A stretch of DNA of 36,496 bases, taken from contig CALPON020000015.1 of NCBI GenBank assembly GCA_943325195.2, positions 1 to 36,496 of the forward strand, in the 5' to 3' direction. The notes beneath the pieces were generated by a model. It was not told the DNA's origin. It saw only the letters and a program-made list of their open reading frames with translations, and did no database searches. A program made the position numbers and the translations under genes. This DNA comes from Sphingobacterium thalpophilum. GTDB taxonomy: Bacteria > Bacteroidota > Bacteroidia > B-17B0 > Aurantibacillaceae. Positions 17,530 through 25,111 of this stretch are shown piece after piece. Every line of letters begins with the position of its first letter. Positions within the stretch are counted from its first letter, which is position 1.

Positions 17530-18243
17530 ATGAAAGCTATAATTATTGATGACGAGCGTCTTGCTAGGCAAGAATTAAAAACGTTACTCAGTATTCATAA
17601 AGAAATTGAAATCATTGCAGAATGCCAGGATGCCAATTCTGCCAAAGAAAAAATCAATGAATTAAAGCCCGACATTATTTTCTGTGATATTCAGATGCCG
17701 GGAAAGAGTGGTTTGGAGTTAGTAGAAGAAATATCGGCGACGGTGGATGTGGTATTTATAACTGCGCACGATGAACATGCGATCAAAGCTTTTGAGGTCA
17801 ATGCCTTTGATTATCTTTTAAAACCGGTTCAACCAGAACGTCTTGCCGAAACTATTAAAAAACTGTCGGTTAAAGACAGTGCCAACCGTCCAGATAATAC
17901 AAGTCCCCTGACTGATCAGGACACTGTTTTTATCAAGGATGGGGATAAATGCTGGCTTATCAAACTTGAGGAAATTAGATTGTTTGAAAGTGAGGGCAAT
18001 TATGTCCGAGTTTATTTTGATACTTTTCGGCCGCTGATTCTCAGGAGTCTGAATAGTTTGGAAACCCGCCTGAATGAAAAACAATTCTTCAGGGCCAGTA
18101 GACGACACATGATTAATTTGAGTTATGTTTCCAGCATTGAACCCTGGTTTAATGGGGGTTTAAACGTTAAAATGAAGGATGGTAAAGAGATTGAAATTTC
18201 GAGACGCCAGGCTGTTCGTTTAAAGGATCTGATGAGTCTTTAA
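17530..18243 (+). CDS. LytTR-family response regulator
   Basis: 237 aa. The receiver domain (1-115) has acidic residues Asp7/Asp8, phosphoacceptor Asp53 (FCDIQMPGKSGLE), Thr in FITAHDE and Lys in LLKPVQPE. The LytTR DNA-binding domain covers about 135-237 (FIKDGDKCWLIKLEEIRLFESEGNYVRVYF ... ASRRHMINLSYV), written here as the visible motif segments. It pairs with the LytS-like kinase ten bases upstream. Targets are unknown; the adjacent porQ promoter is an obvious candidate, by inference. Confidence 0.94.
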   Translation: MKAIIIDDERLARQELKTLLSIHKEIEIIAECQDANSAKEKINELKPDIIFCDIQMPGKSGLELVEEISATVDVVFITAHDEHAIKAFEVNAFDYLLKPVQPERLAETIKKLSVKDSANRPDNTSPLTDQDTVFIKDGDKCWLIKLEEIRLFESEGNYVRVYFDTFRPLILRSLNSLETRLNEKQFFRASRRHMINLSYVSSIEPWFNGGLNVKMKDGKEIEISRRQAVRLKDLMSL

Positions 18244-18260
18244 TTTTGTAAATTGCACAA

Positions 18261-18268
18261 TAAATTTG
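18261..18268 (+). promoter_or_regulatory. -7 box of porQ (TAAATTTG)
   Basis: Exact TAnnTTTG, four bases before ATG 18273 and 22 before an alternative in-frame GTG at 18291. TTTG is at 18245-18248, 12 bases upstream. Confidence 0.6.
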
Positions 18269-18272
18269 TGAA

Positions 18273-19346
18273 ATGGTCCGTTTCCTGAACGTGAAGAATT
18301 GTCTGCTTTTCATCTGCTTTTTCTGTTTTGCCGGCTTGTCTGCGCAAGTAGGTGGCACAAAGGCTTTTCGTTTTCTGGATTTGCCGATGGCTGCTAGGGC
18401 TGCGGGTAACGGTGGCAGTACAATGCCTATTTGGGGTGATGATCTTAATCTGATACACAGCAATCCAGGATCGCTGAATTCGGGAATGGTTAATCAGGCG
18501 GCTTTCAATTACTGTAATTATCTGAGTGATATTAATTATTACAGTCTGGCTTATGCTTACTCCATGAAAAAGCGCGGCATGACCGCCTTGAGTCTGCAGG
18601 CTTTTAATTATGGAGAATTTCAGGGTTATGATGAAGTGGGGACAAAGACAAGTACTTTTAAAGCAAGTGATTTCTCGCTTAACCTACACTACGCAAAAGC
18701 ACTTTCTGATTCCAGTTTCAATGTAGGCGTGGCGCTGAAAACAATTATTTCGCAATACGATAATTACCAAAGTGTGGGCAATGCCATTGATTTTGGCATC
18801 GTCTTCCACCGACCACAAGAGTTGACACTTTCACTTCTGGCGCGGAATGTTGGATGGATGTACACTGCGTATTCAGGGCAAAAGGGACAACAGGAAGCCC
18901 TTCCGAATACTGTACAGCTGGGGATTAGCAAGAAAGTGAGTAGGGCGCCTTTTCGCATTTTTGGCGTTTATGATCAGTTATTAAAATGGAATTTGAATTA
19001 TGTGAGTCCCATCGATACTGGAGGACAAAGAAATTCTTTCAGCAGCGCCGCAATCCCCGATTCATCAGGTTTTCAGCGTTTTTCAAAGCGGGCGGGTACC
19101 TTTACCGATAACCTTTTCAGACACTTGACCTTGGGCACAGAGGTGGTTTTATCTAAGAATTTTAATTTGCGCATCGCGTACAATTACCGACGCCAGAAAG
19201 AATACACCTTATCAGAAAAACGGGGAGCCAGTGCAATCAGTTTCGGATTTAATCTCAAAATTAAAAGCTTTGCATTTTCTTATGCGTTTTCAAAGATGTC
19301 CATTCCCGGCAGTTCGCATATGATCGGACTGACCTTTGGGTGGTAA
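18273..19346 (+). CDS. porQ: Type IX secretion system protein PorQ
   Basis: 357 aa outer-membrane beta-barrel of the PorV/FadL-like group. PorQ acts with PorU, PorV and PorZ in the T9SS attachment complex on the cell surface. Signatures are the mature N-terminus VGGTKAFRFLDLPMAARAAGNGG, HSNPGSLN, the late HLTLGTEVVLSKNFNLRIAYNYRRQKE, here as key residues of a PorQ-specific block, and the C-terminal SFGFNLKIKSFAFSYAFSKM...GLTFGW. The signal peptide could start at ATG 18273 or at GTG 18291, which gives the cleaner MKNCLLFICFFCFAGLSAQ. It follows LytTR by 29 bp with its own promoter box. Confidence 0.9.
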   Translation: MVRFLNVKNCLLFICFFCFAGLSAQVGGTKAFRFLDLPMAARAAGNGGSTMPIWGDDLNLIHSNPGSLNSGMVNQAAFNYCNYLSDINYYSLAYAYSMKKRGMTALSLQAFNYGEFQGYDEVGTKTSTFKASDFSLNLHYAKALSDSSFNVGVALKTIISQYDNYQSVGNAIDFGIVFHRPQELTLSLLARNVGWMYTAYSGQKGQQEALPNTVQLGISKKVSRAPFRIFGVYDQLLKWNLNYVSPIDTGGQRNSFSSAAIPDSSGFQRFSKRAGTFTDNLFRHLTLGTEVVLSKNFNLRIAYNYRRQKEYTLSEKRGASAISFGFNLKIKSFAFSYAFSKMSIPGSSHMIGLTFGW

Positions 19347-19364
19347 TCGGTTCACTAGGTTTTG

Positions 19365-19372
19365 TATCTTTA
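19365..19372 (+). promoter_or_regulatory. -7-like box of M1 peptidase gene (TATCTTTA, 6 bases before ATG)
   Basis: One mismatch to TAnnTTTG, six-base spacer to ATG 19379; it lies just after the porQ stop. Confidence 0.4.
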
Positions 19373-19378
19373 ACCATC

Positions 19379-21064
19379 ATGAAGTTTTTGTTAGGCAGTC
19401 TGGGTTTCGTATTGTTCTTCTCATCCTGTCTGCATTTAGGAGTTAATTTAAATCACCATACACCAAAGAAAGCTGCAAAGACACCGGCTTTTACCCGCAA
19501 AGACTCTTTGCTAGGCGCAAGCTACAGCCGTCGTACTTGTTTTGATGTGCACCATTATGGGCTTAATCTTTCTATTGATCCGCTCAATAAAACAATAGCA
19601 GGACAGGTGAAGACTTCTTTTTGGTTACTGGAACCCGTGGATCAGATTCAATTGGACCTGGATCCCGTCCTTACGATTGACTCTATTAGTGATGGCAATA
19701 GGCCTCTGAATTTTCAGCGTGAAGGTACTGCGGTAATAATTGCTTTATTATCGCAGGAAAAAGCACAGGCCCTCACCATTTATTATCACGGTGCTCCTCA
19801 TATTGCCAGGCGCGCGCCATGGGATGGCGGATTGATTTGGAAAAAAGATAAAGATGGAAATCCATGGGCCGGTGTGGCCTGTGAAGGAGATGGGGCCCAG
19901 CTCTGGCTGCCTGTTAAGATGCTACTGGCAGATGAGCCAGACAGTGCGGATTTGCAATTTACCGTCCCCAAAGGCCTCTCTGTGGTTTCAAATGGCGTGC
20001 TGGTGGACAAGCGATCGGATGATAAGACTAGCAGCTTTCATTGGAAAACGCGCTATCCAATCAATGTCTACAATCTCACTTTTTATCTTGGAAATTATCA
20101 GTTACAGGAACGTGATTATCTCAGTAGTTCAGGTAAACGGCTTCAACAACAATTCTGGGTTTTGCCTCAACATGCCACTTCAGTGCCGAGGGTATTTCAG
20201 TATACGGATACTCTGCTGAATTTTTATGAAAAATTGTATGGGGATTATCCCTGGCAGGGGGAGACTTATAAATTAATTGAAAGTCCCTACGAGGGAATGG
20301 AGCACCAGACGGCCATTGCCTATGGAAGTGGTTTTGAACAAGCCATCAACCCGAAGTTTAATTATATTCTTGTGCATGAAACGGCACATGAATGGTGGGG
20401 CAATTCCGTTTCCGTTTCTGATTTTTCTGAGGTATGGATTCATGAAGGTTTCGCTACCTATACTGAAGCGCTGTACAACGAATACAAGTGGGGCCGAGAA
20501 AGTTATCTGCAGTACATGAACGGGATTTATTACAGTATACTCAATAGAAAACCGGTTATCGGCCCAGACCAGGTCCATTACTGGGACTATAAAGATGGGG
20601 ATGTTTATATGAAGGGCGCCGCGGCTTTACATGCTCTACGCTGTGTGTTGTCGGACGATCCCTTGTTTTTTAAACTACTACGTGAATTTTATCAGCAACA
20701 TAAAATGGGACAGGCTACCACGCAGCAGTTCATTGAATTGAGCAATACCATGAGTGGCAGAAAACTGAATTTTGTTTTTGATCAGTACCTTTATCAGCGC
20801 TCCTCCCCGAAGCTGGTTTGGACCATCTCTGCCATTAATGATTCAAATGAGGTAGACTTTCTATATCGCTTTGAAAATATAGTTCCCGGGTTTGCTGTGC
20901 CAATAGAAATTAAAGTAGGGGAGAAGGCATTCACGATTTATCCCGATCGGACCAACCAGCTCCTTCGTCTGCCGGCTGGCAGTAAAGACCTTCTACAGAT
21001 AAATGTTCAGCGCATTTATTTGCAGAAGGTTCATTTGAAATTAAACAAATTTAAAAAATCCTGA
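19379..21064 (+). CDS. M1 family metallopeptidase, lipoprotein
   Basis: 561 aa from ATG 19379. An in-frame GTG at 19340 overlaps porQ and precedes the signal peptide, so it is rejected. The lipoprotein signal is MKFLLGSLGFVLFFSSC. The gluzincin zinc site is His333-Glu334-x-x-His337 (HETAHEWWGN) with the third ligand Glu356 (IHEGFATY). The exopeptidase GAMEN motif appears as EGMEHQTAIAYG, the form common in Bacteroidota. It probably trims peptides at the N-terminus in the envelope. It meets cystathionine beta-synthase tail to tail with one base between stops. Confidence 0.93.
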   Translation: MKFLLGSLGFVLFFSSCLHLGVNLNHHTPKKAAKTPAFTRKDSLLGASYSRRTCFDVHHYGLNLSIDPLNKTIAGQVKTSFWLLEPVDQIQLDLDPVLTIDSISDGNRPLNFQREGTAVIIALLSQEKAQALTIYYHGAPHIARRAPWDGGLIWKKDKDGNPWAGVACEGDGAQLWLPVKMLLADEPDSADLQFTVPKGLSVVSNGVLVDKRSDDKTSSFHWKTRYPINVYNLTFYLGNYQLQERDYLSSSGKRLQQQFWVLPQHATSVPRVFQYTDTLLNFYEKLYGDYPWQGETYKLIESPYEGMEHQTAIAYGSGFEQAINPKFNYILVHETAHEWWGNSVSVSDFSEVWIHEGFATYTEALYNEYKWGRESYLQYMNGIYYSILNRKPVIGPDQVHYWDYKDGDVYMKGAAALHALRCVLSDDPLFFKLLREFYQQHKMGQATTQQFIELSNTMSGRKLNFVFDQYLYQRSSPKLVWTISAINDSNEVDFLYRFENIVPGFAVPIEIKVGEKAFTIYPDRTNQLLRLPAGSKDLLQINVQRIYLQKVHLKLNKFKKS

Positions 21065-21065
21065 T

Positions 21066-22433
21066 TTACATTCGGGCTACCGCCTGAATGATATCGTGTT
21101 TGGTGATGATGTGCACATTACCACCCATGTCGCGGAGTAGAACAGCGTTATTATCGCGTGTAATCAATTTGCTAACTTCTTCAATTGGTGCTTTTTCTCC
21201 GACCACGGGAAAAGCAGCTTGCATTACGGAGCGGACTTCTTGGTTTTTCACCTCGCCATTTTCAAGTACTTTTGTGAAAAGAAAAGCATCACTCAGGGAG
21301 CCGGTAAATTCATTTCCGCTTTTGACGGGGATTTGAGAAATATTGTATTTTTTCATCAGGTCCCAGGCCTCACTCACTGTTGCACCTTCTTCAACGGTAA
21401 CTAGTTTCATGTTTTTATGGCTGGCCACAAGATCAATGGCTTTTGGTTTAGAAATCTCAAGAAAATGGCGATCGCGCATCCAGTCGTCATTAAACATTTT
21501 ACCAAGGTAGCGCGTGCCATGGTCATGGAAAATAACCACCACCACATCACCTTGTTTGAATTTAGACTTCAACTGCATCAAACCGGCCATCGCCGAACCA
21601 GCGCTGTTTCCAGCAAAAATACCTTCTTCACGTGGAATCCGGCGGGTCATCACGGCGGCATCTTTATCCGTCACTTTTTCAAAAAGATTAATCAGACTAA
21701 AGTCTACATTGGCTGGTAAAAAATCTTCGCCAATTCCTTCTGTGATGTAGGGATAAATTTCATTCTTATCCATAATTCCTGTCTCTTTATATTTCTTGAA
21801 GACCGAACCATAGGTGTCGATGCCATAAATCTGTATCGACGGATTTTTTTCTTTTAAGTAGCGGGCGGTACCTGAAATCGTGCCGCCTGTGCCTACACCA
21901 GCAATCAGGTGCGTGACCTTTCCGTCGGTTTGATCCCAAATCTCTGGTCCAGTTTGTTCGTAATGCGCTTGTGCGTTACTCAGGTTATCGTATTGATTTG
22001 GTTTCCAGCTGTTAGGAATTTCGTTCACGAGGCGTGAGGAAACGGAATAATAGGAACGGGGATCTTCCGGATCAACATCCGTAGGGCAGACGATGACTTC
22101 CGCACCAAAGGCTCGGAGAGCATCCACTTTTTCTTTACTCTGTTTGTCTGTTGTCGTAAAAATACATTTATAACCTTTGATGACAGCTGCAATTGCTAGT
22201 CCCATTCCAGTGTTGCCGCTGGTCCCTTCAATAATAGTACCGCCCGGTTTGAGACGACCATCTTTTTCAGCATCTTCAATCATTTTAACCGCCATTCGAT
22301 CTTTGATAGAGTTTCCGGGATTAAACGTTTCGACCTTTGCATACACCTCGCAGGGCAGATCTTTTGTAATTTTATTTAATTTAACCAAGGGCGTATTCCC
22401 AATGGTCTCTAAGATAGTTTGACAGACTTTCAT
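21066..22433 (-). CDS. cbs: Cystathionine beta-synthase (PLP enzyme with C-terminal CBS pair)
   Basis: 455 aa. The fold-type II PLP core has Lys44 in NPGNSIKDR, the phosphate-binding GTSGNTG, and GVGTGGTISG near 177. The blocks YDNLSNAQAHYEQTGPEIW and EGIGEDFLPANVD resemble eukaryotic CBS more than bacterial O-acetylserine sulfhydrylase. Residues about 335-455 hold two CBS domains (VTVEEGATVSEAWDLMKKYNISQIPV and a second ending HIITKHDIIQAV). There is no N-terminal haem domain. It would condense serine and homocysteine to cystathionine; a cysteine synthase role cannot be excluded. The start lies two bases after the asparaginase stop, so they form an operon. Confidence 0.9.
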   Translation of the reverse strand: MKVCQTILETIGNTPLVKLNKITKDLPCEVYAKVETFNPGNSIKDRMAVKMIEDAEKDGRLKPGGTIIEGTSGNTGMGLAIAAVIKGYKCIFTTTDKQSKEKVDALRAFGAEVIVCPTDVDPEDPRSYYSVSSRLVNEIPNSWKPNQYDNLSNAQAHYEQTGPEIWDQTDGKVTHLIAGVGTGGTISGTARYLKEKNPSIQIYGIDTYGSVFKKYKETGIMDKNEIYPYITEGIGEDFLPANVDFSLINLFEKVTDKDAAVMTRRIPREEGIFAGNSAGSAMAGLMQLKSKFKQGDVVVVIFHDHGTRYLGKMFNDDWMRDRHFLEISKPKAIDLVASHKNMKLVTVEEGATVSEAWDLMKKYNISQIPVKSGNEFTGSLSDAFLFTKVLENGEVKNQEVRSVMQAAFPVVGEKAPIEEVSKLITRDNNAVLLRDMGGNVHIITKHDIIQAVARM

Positions 22434-22435
22434 AA

Positions 22436-23473
22436 TTATTTAGTTAATTCTCCCTGGAGATCTTCTTGAAGGTATTTTTCAATTTGTTTTACAGACAACT
22501 TTCGACCCAGTAGCGACATTAATTTAGTCACTGCACTTTCAAAAGTCATATCCGCGCCACTGATGACACCAATTTTTTTCAGTTGACTACTTGTTTCGTA
22601 CATCCCCTGAATCACTTTACCCTCCTGACACTGGGTGATATTTAGGATGATGACTTTCCGACTGATTGTTTCTCGCAAGGCTTCGATGAACCACTCTTCT
22701 GTGCTGGCGTTACCTGCACCAAACGTTTCCAGTATTACCGCTTTAATTCCCGGTGTATTTAAAATAGCAGAGGTGATTTTTTTACTAATTCCAGGAAAAA
22801 GTTTCAAAACAGTGATGTCATTTTCCAGATTATCCTGCAATTGTAATTTCCCTTTTCCAGGCAGCCGAATGGCGGAAGGATGGTAGGTAATGGTCACACC
22901 TGCTTCAGCCAGTGCCGGATAATTGGGTGAGCGGAAGGCATCAAAGTGCTGGCTGTTGTACTTAAATGTGCGGTTACCACGATACAGTTTATATTCAAAA
23001 TAAATGCACACTTCTGGCACTCGGGCTTGATTTTTATACCTGGCCGCAGCAATTTCAATGGCGGTAATTAGATTTTCTTTCCCATCTGTCCGAATCACGC
23101 CAATGGGCAATTGAGAGCCGGTCAGCACCACTGGTTTACGGAGATTGCCAAGCATAAAACTCAGGGCACTGGCTGTAAAACTCATGGTATCGCTGCCGTG
23201 AAGAATCACAAAGCCATCATACTTTTCATATTGCTCAGCAATCATCCTGGCTAATTTTGTCCAAACCACCGGGTGCATATTACTGGAGTCAATTGGTTCG
23301 TTGAAGGACAAAGAAGAGAGGCGGACATCGATCTTAGTGAGTTCAGGAATCTGACTCGTTAGTGCTTTAAAATCAAATGGCCTTAGCTCTCCGCTGCGCG
23401 CATCTTCAATCATACCAATGGTACCACCAGTGTAGATAAGAAGAACGGATGCGCTGGCACCTTTTTTTTTCAT
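22436..23473 (-). CDS. ansA: Type I (cytosolic) L-asparaginase
   Basis: 345 aa from ATG 23473. A TTG ten codons upstream lies inside a terminator and is rejected. It hydrolyses asparagine to aspartate and ammonia. First-triad motif TGGTIG (15-20). The second site reads HGSDTM (92-97), with Ser94 where most asparaginases have Thr; I recall this Ser in other Bacteroidota. TGSQLPIGVIRTDGKENL supplies the catalytic Lys. No signal peptide, so the cytosolic type. The C-terminal domain ends normally. It is co-transcribed with cbs. An intrinsic terminator lies only 16 bases upstream of the start. Confidence 0.92.
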   Translation of the reverse strand: MKKKGASASVLLIYTGGTIGMIEDARSGELRPFDFKALTSQIPELTKIDVRLSSLSFNEPIDSSNMHPVVWTKLARMIAEQYEKYDGFVILHGSDTMSFTASALSFMLGNLRKPVVLTGSQLPIGVIRTDGKENLITAIEIAAARYKNQARVPEVCIYFEYKLYRGNRTFKYNSQHFDAFRSPNYPALAEAGVTITYHPSAIRLPGKGKLQLQDNLENDITVLKLFPGISKKITSAILNTPGIKAVILETFGAGNASTEEWFIEALRETISRKVIILNITQCQEGKVIQGMYETSSQLKKIGVISGADMTFESAVTKLMSLLGRKLSVKQIEKYLQEDLQGELTK

Positions 23474-23489
23474 AATAGTCTTTCCCTCT

Positions 23490-23524
23490 GAAAAAGAATG
23501 CAAGACCGGTTTGGCCCTGCATTC
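23490..23524 (-). terminator. Intrinsic terminator after DUF3127 gene, just ahead of asparaginase
   Basis: On the minus strand GAATGCA (23524-23518), a 15-base interior with some further pairing (GGCC/GGTC), TGCATTC (23502-23496), then TTTTT. It follows the DUF3127 stop by about 23 bases and ends 16 bases before the asparaginase ATG, so it may also act as an attenuator of ansA-cbs. Confidence 0.7.
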
Positions 23525-23547
23525 ATTTCTGTTGCTATGCCTTTTCT

Positions 23548-23937
23548 TTAGAAAGGAAGATCGTCGTTATCGGTTGAGTTCGCTGTAAAAACTGGTCCAC
23601 TATCAGCAGAACTAGAGGACTGAGTAGATTGTGAAGCAGCAGGCGCTGCCGCGGAAGCACTTCCAGTGCGCTCAATTCTCCAAGCTTCCAGGGTATTAAA
23701 ATAACGAATGCCTTGAGGACCATTCCATTCGCGGCCACGCAGGTTGAATTGAACGCGGATTTCGTCCCCATCACCAAACTGATCCAGCATGCTGCATTTA
23801 TCCTGTGTTACTTGAAAACTAACGTGTTGTGGATAGGGTGTGTTTGCTTCTGTAGTGAGAATGAACTCACGTTTTTGAAAACGATCGCTTACTTTTTGCG
23901 TTTCGAATTTCGATTTCAGGTTTCCGATTACTTCCAT
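23548..23937 (-). CDS. DUF3127 protein with SSB-like C-terminal tip
   Basis: 129 aa. The first 90 residues are the DUF3127 domain (MEVIGNLKSKFETQKVSDRFQKREFIL..., QDKCSMLDQFGDGDEIRVQFNLRGREW), with an OB-fold-like strand pattern. A disordered Ala/Ser/Gln linker follows, and the chain ends DNDDLPF. This layout (OB-like core, flexible linker, acidic tip with terminal Pro-Phe) mirrors single-stranded DNA-binding protein, whose tip recruits repair and replication proteins. The family assignment is from sequence; DNA binding is inference. It ends at an intrinsic terminator. Confidence 0.88.
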   Translation of the reverse strand: MEVIGNLKSKFETQKVSDRFQKREFILTTEANTPYPQHVSFQVTQDKCSMLDQFGDGDEIRVQFNLRGREWNGPQGIRYFNTLEAWRIERTGSASAAAPAASQSTQSSSSADSGPVFTANSTDNDDLPF

Positions 23938-23999
23938 GATATATAGTTTAATTGTTTACTCTTCTGGTGACGCCATAACCTGCGCCAATGTTCTAATTT

Positions 24000-24026
24000 G
24001 CGGCAAATCTCGGCGATTTACGCCGC
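24000..24026. other. Imperfect hairpin upstream of DUF3127 gene
   Basis: GCGGCAAATC (24000-24009), loop TCGGC, then GATTT-AC-GCCGC (24015-24026): a 10-bp stem with a 2-base bulge. It is 63 bases upstream of the DUF3127 start and 57 bases past the flavin-reductase stop. No T run follows on the minus strand, so it is not a standard terminator. Confidence 0.4.
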
Positions 24027-24082
24027 TAGTTTGAAACAATTTATTCACAGCCACAATTAGGCTTGGCTGCTCCGTTTTTCCT

Positions 24083-24928
24083 TCAGTCCAGCAACACCTG
24101 CCAAGCAGCTGCAACCATGTTTTCCGAAAGTAATTCCTGAGCTTTGCGGTGTTTTTCTTCTTCGCTCAGTTTTTCAGCTGCAGTGGCTGTATTCGAAATC
24201 TTTTCCGGAATGTGCTCCACACTGGCCAGCAATCCCAAATTATTACCATTGAGAATGTGACTGTTGCGAATTGCCGTTGGCAACTGATCAATGCCGATAC
24301 CAATGCTGGTAATGGGTTTTTGTACTTCAAAGAGTGCCGGACCGGTGGCGCGCACATACCAGTTATCGCCCATCCTGGCTACCAGATCGATTTTTCTGGT
24401 GTCAATCTGTTGCTCGGCATTCAGCACCGATTCCGAAATATGAATCCGCACAATCTCGCAGATGACCAGGTTTCCAGCACCACCATTGTTTCCCAATTCC
24501 TTTATTTCAATGACTTTACATTCCAGTTGTACCGGACTTTCCTTGACCCTCGGAGGACGCACCAGTTCAGAAGCAAGCGGCGTAAAGGCTGCCTTTTCAA
24601 ATTCATTGACTCCCCTAGGAAATGGACTGCTAGCGAGACTCATTTGTTGAACCATCTCGTAATTCACCATATTAATTACACATTCCGGCACTTCCCGCAC
24701 GTTCAGCAGCGTATCTTTCGGCGCACCCGTTCTACCACTATAGGCCGGCGAAAAAACAGCTATTGGCGGATTACTGGAGAATAAATTAAAAAACGAGAAA
24801 GGGGCAAGGTTGGGATTTCCTGCTGCATCTACCGTGCTTGCAAAACAAATAGGCCGGGGTGCAATGGCGTTCTGTAAATATTTCTGAAGTACCTGCACGC
24901 TCAGGTCTTTAGGATTAATCGATAACAT
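24083..24928 (-). CDS. Flavin reductase-like (FMN-binding split barrel) protein
   Basis: 281 aa, longer than the 160-220 aa of simple flavin reductases. The domain is visible as YLQNAIAPRPICFASTVDAAGNPNLAPFSFFNLFSSNPPIAVFSP, then a PKDTLLNVREVPECVINMV strand pair and LVICEIVRIHIS, matching the DIM6/NTAB-type FMN-binding split barrel. The C-terminal 80 residues are mostly helical. Relatives reduce FMN or handle aromatic and thiol substrates; the substrate here is unknown. A perfect -7 box ends four bases before the ATG. Confidence 0.85.
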   Translation of the reverse strand: MLSINPKDLSVQVLQKYLQNAIAPRPICFASTVDAAGNPNLAPFSFFNLFSSNPPIAVFSPAYSGRTGAPKDTLLNVREVPECVINMVNYEMVQQMSLASSPFPRGVNEFEKAAFTPLASELVRPPRVKESPVQLECKVIEIKELGNNGGAGNLVICEIVRIHISESVLNAEQQIDTRKIDLVARMGDNWYVRATGPALFEVQKPITSIGIGIDQLPTAIRNSHILNGNNLGLLASVEHIPEKISNTATAAEKLSEEEKHRKAQELLSENMVAAAWQVLLD

Positions 24929-24932
24929 GGTA

Positions 24933-24940
24933 CAAAGATA
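24933..24940 (-). promoter_or_regulatory. -7 box of flavin reductase-like gene (TATCTTTG, 4 bases before ATG)
   Basis: Exact TAnnTTTG on the minus strand, spacer TACC, then ATG at 24928. No TTTG is present upstream. Confidence 0.6.
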
Positions 24941-25111
24941 AGAATTTCAGTCGGGTGCTTTGTAGTAATAACTCAGGATTACGATTTTTTAGTAACCAGC
25001 CATTGTAGGTGCAAAAAGGTTGCTAGGACAGGTTTGTTGGCCTGCAAACCATCTGGCAGACCACTAAAATGAATGCTTCGAACAGTGACGCTATGAATTA
25101 AAAATGTTGTT

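Noticed and set aside
19340-19378. GTG 19340 as the start of the M1 peptidase
   Set aside because: It overlaps porQ and would bury the lipoprotein signal peptide behind 13 extra residues.
23474-23503. TTG 23503 as the start of asparaginase
   Set aside because: It is inside the terminator stem, and ATG 23473 gives a normal family N-terminus.
24149-24784. 211-codon plus-strand open frame
   Set aside because: Antisense shadow of the flavin reductase-like gene, with composition typical of reverse-strand reading.
25031-25050. GGTTTG/CAAACC inverted repeat after the TonB receptor gene as a terminator
   Set aside because: Short stem, no T run on the minus strand; likely chance.
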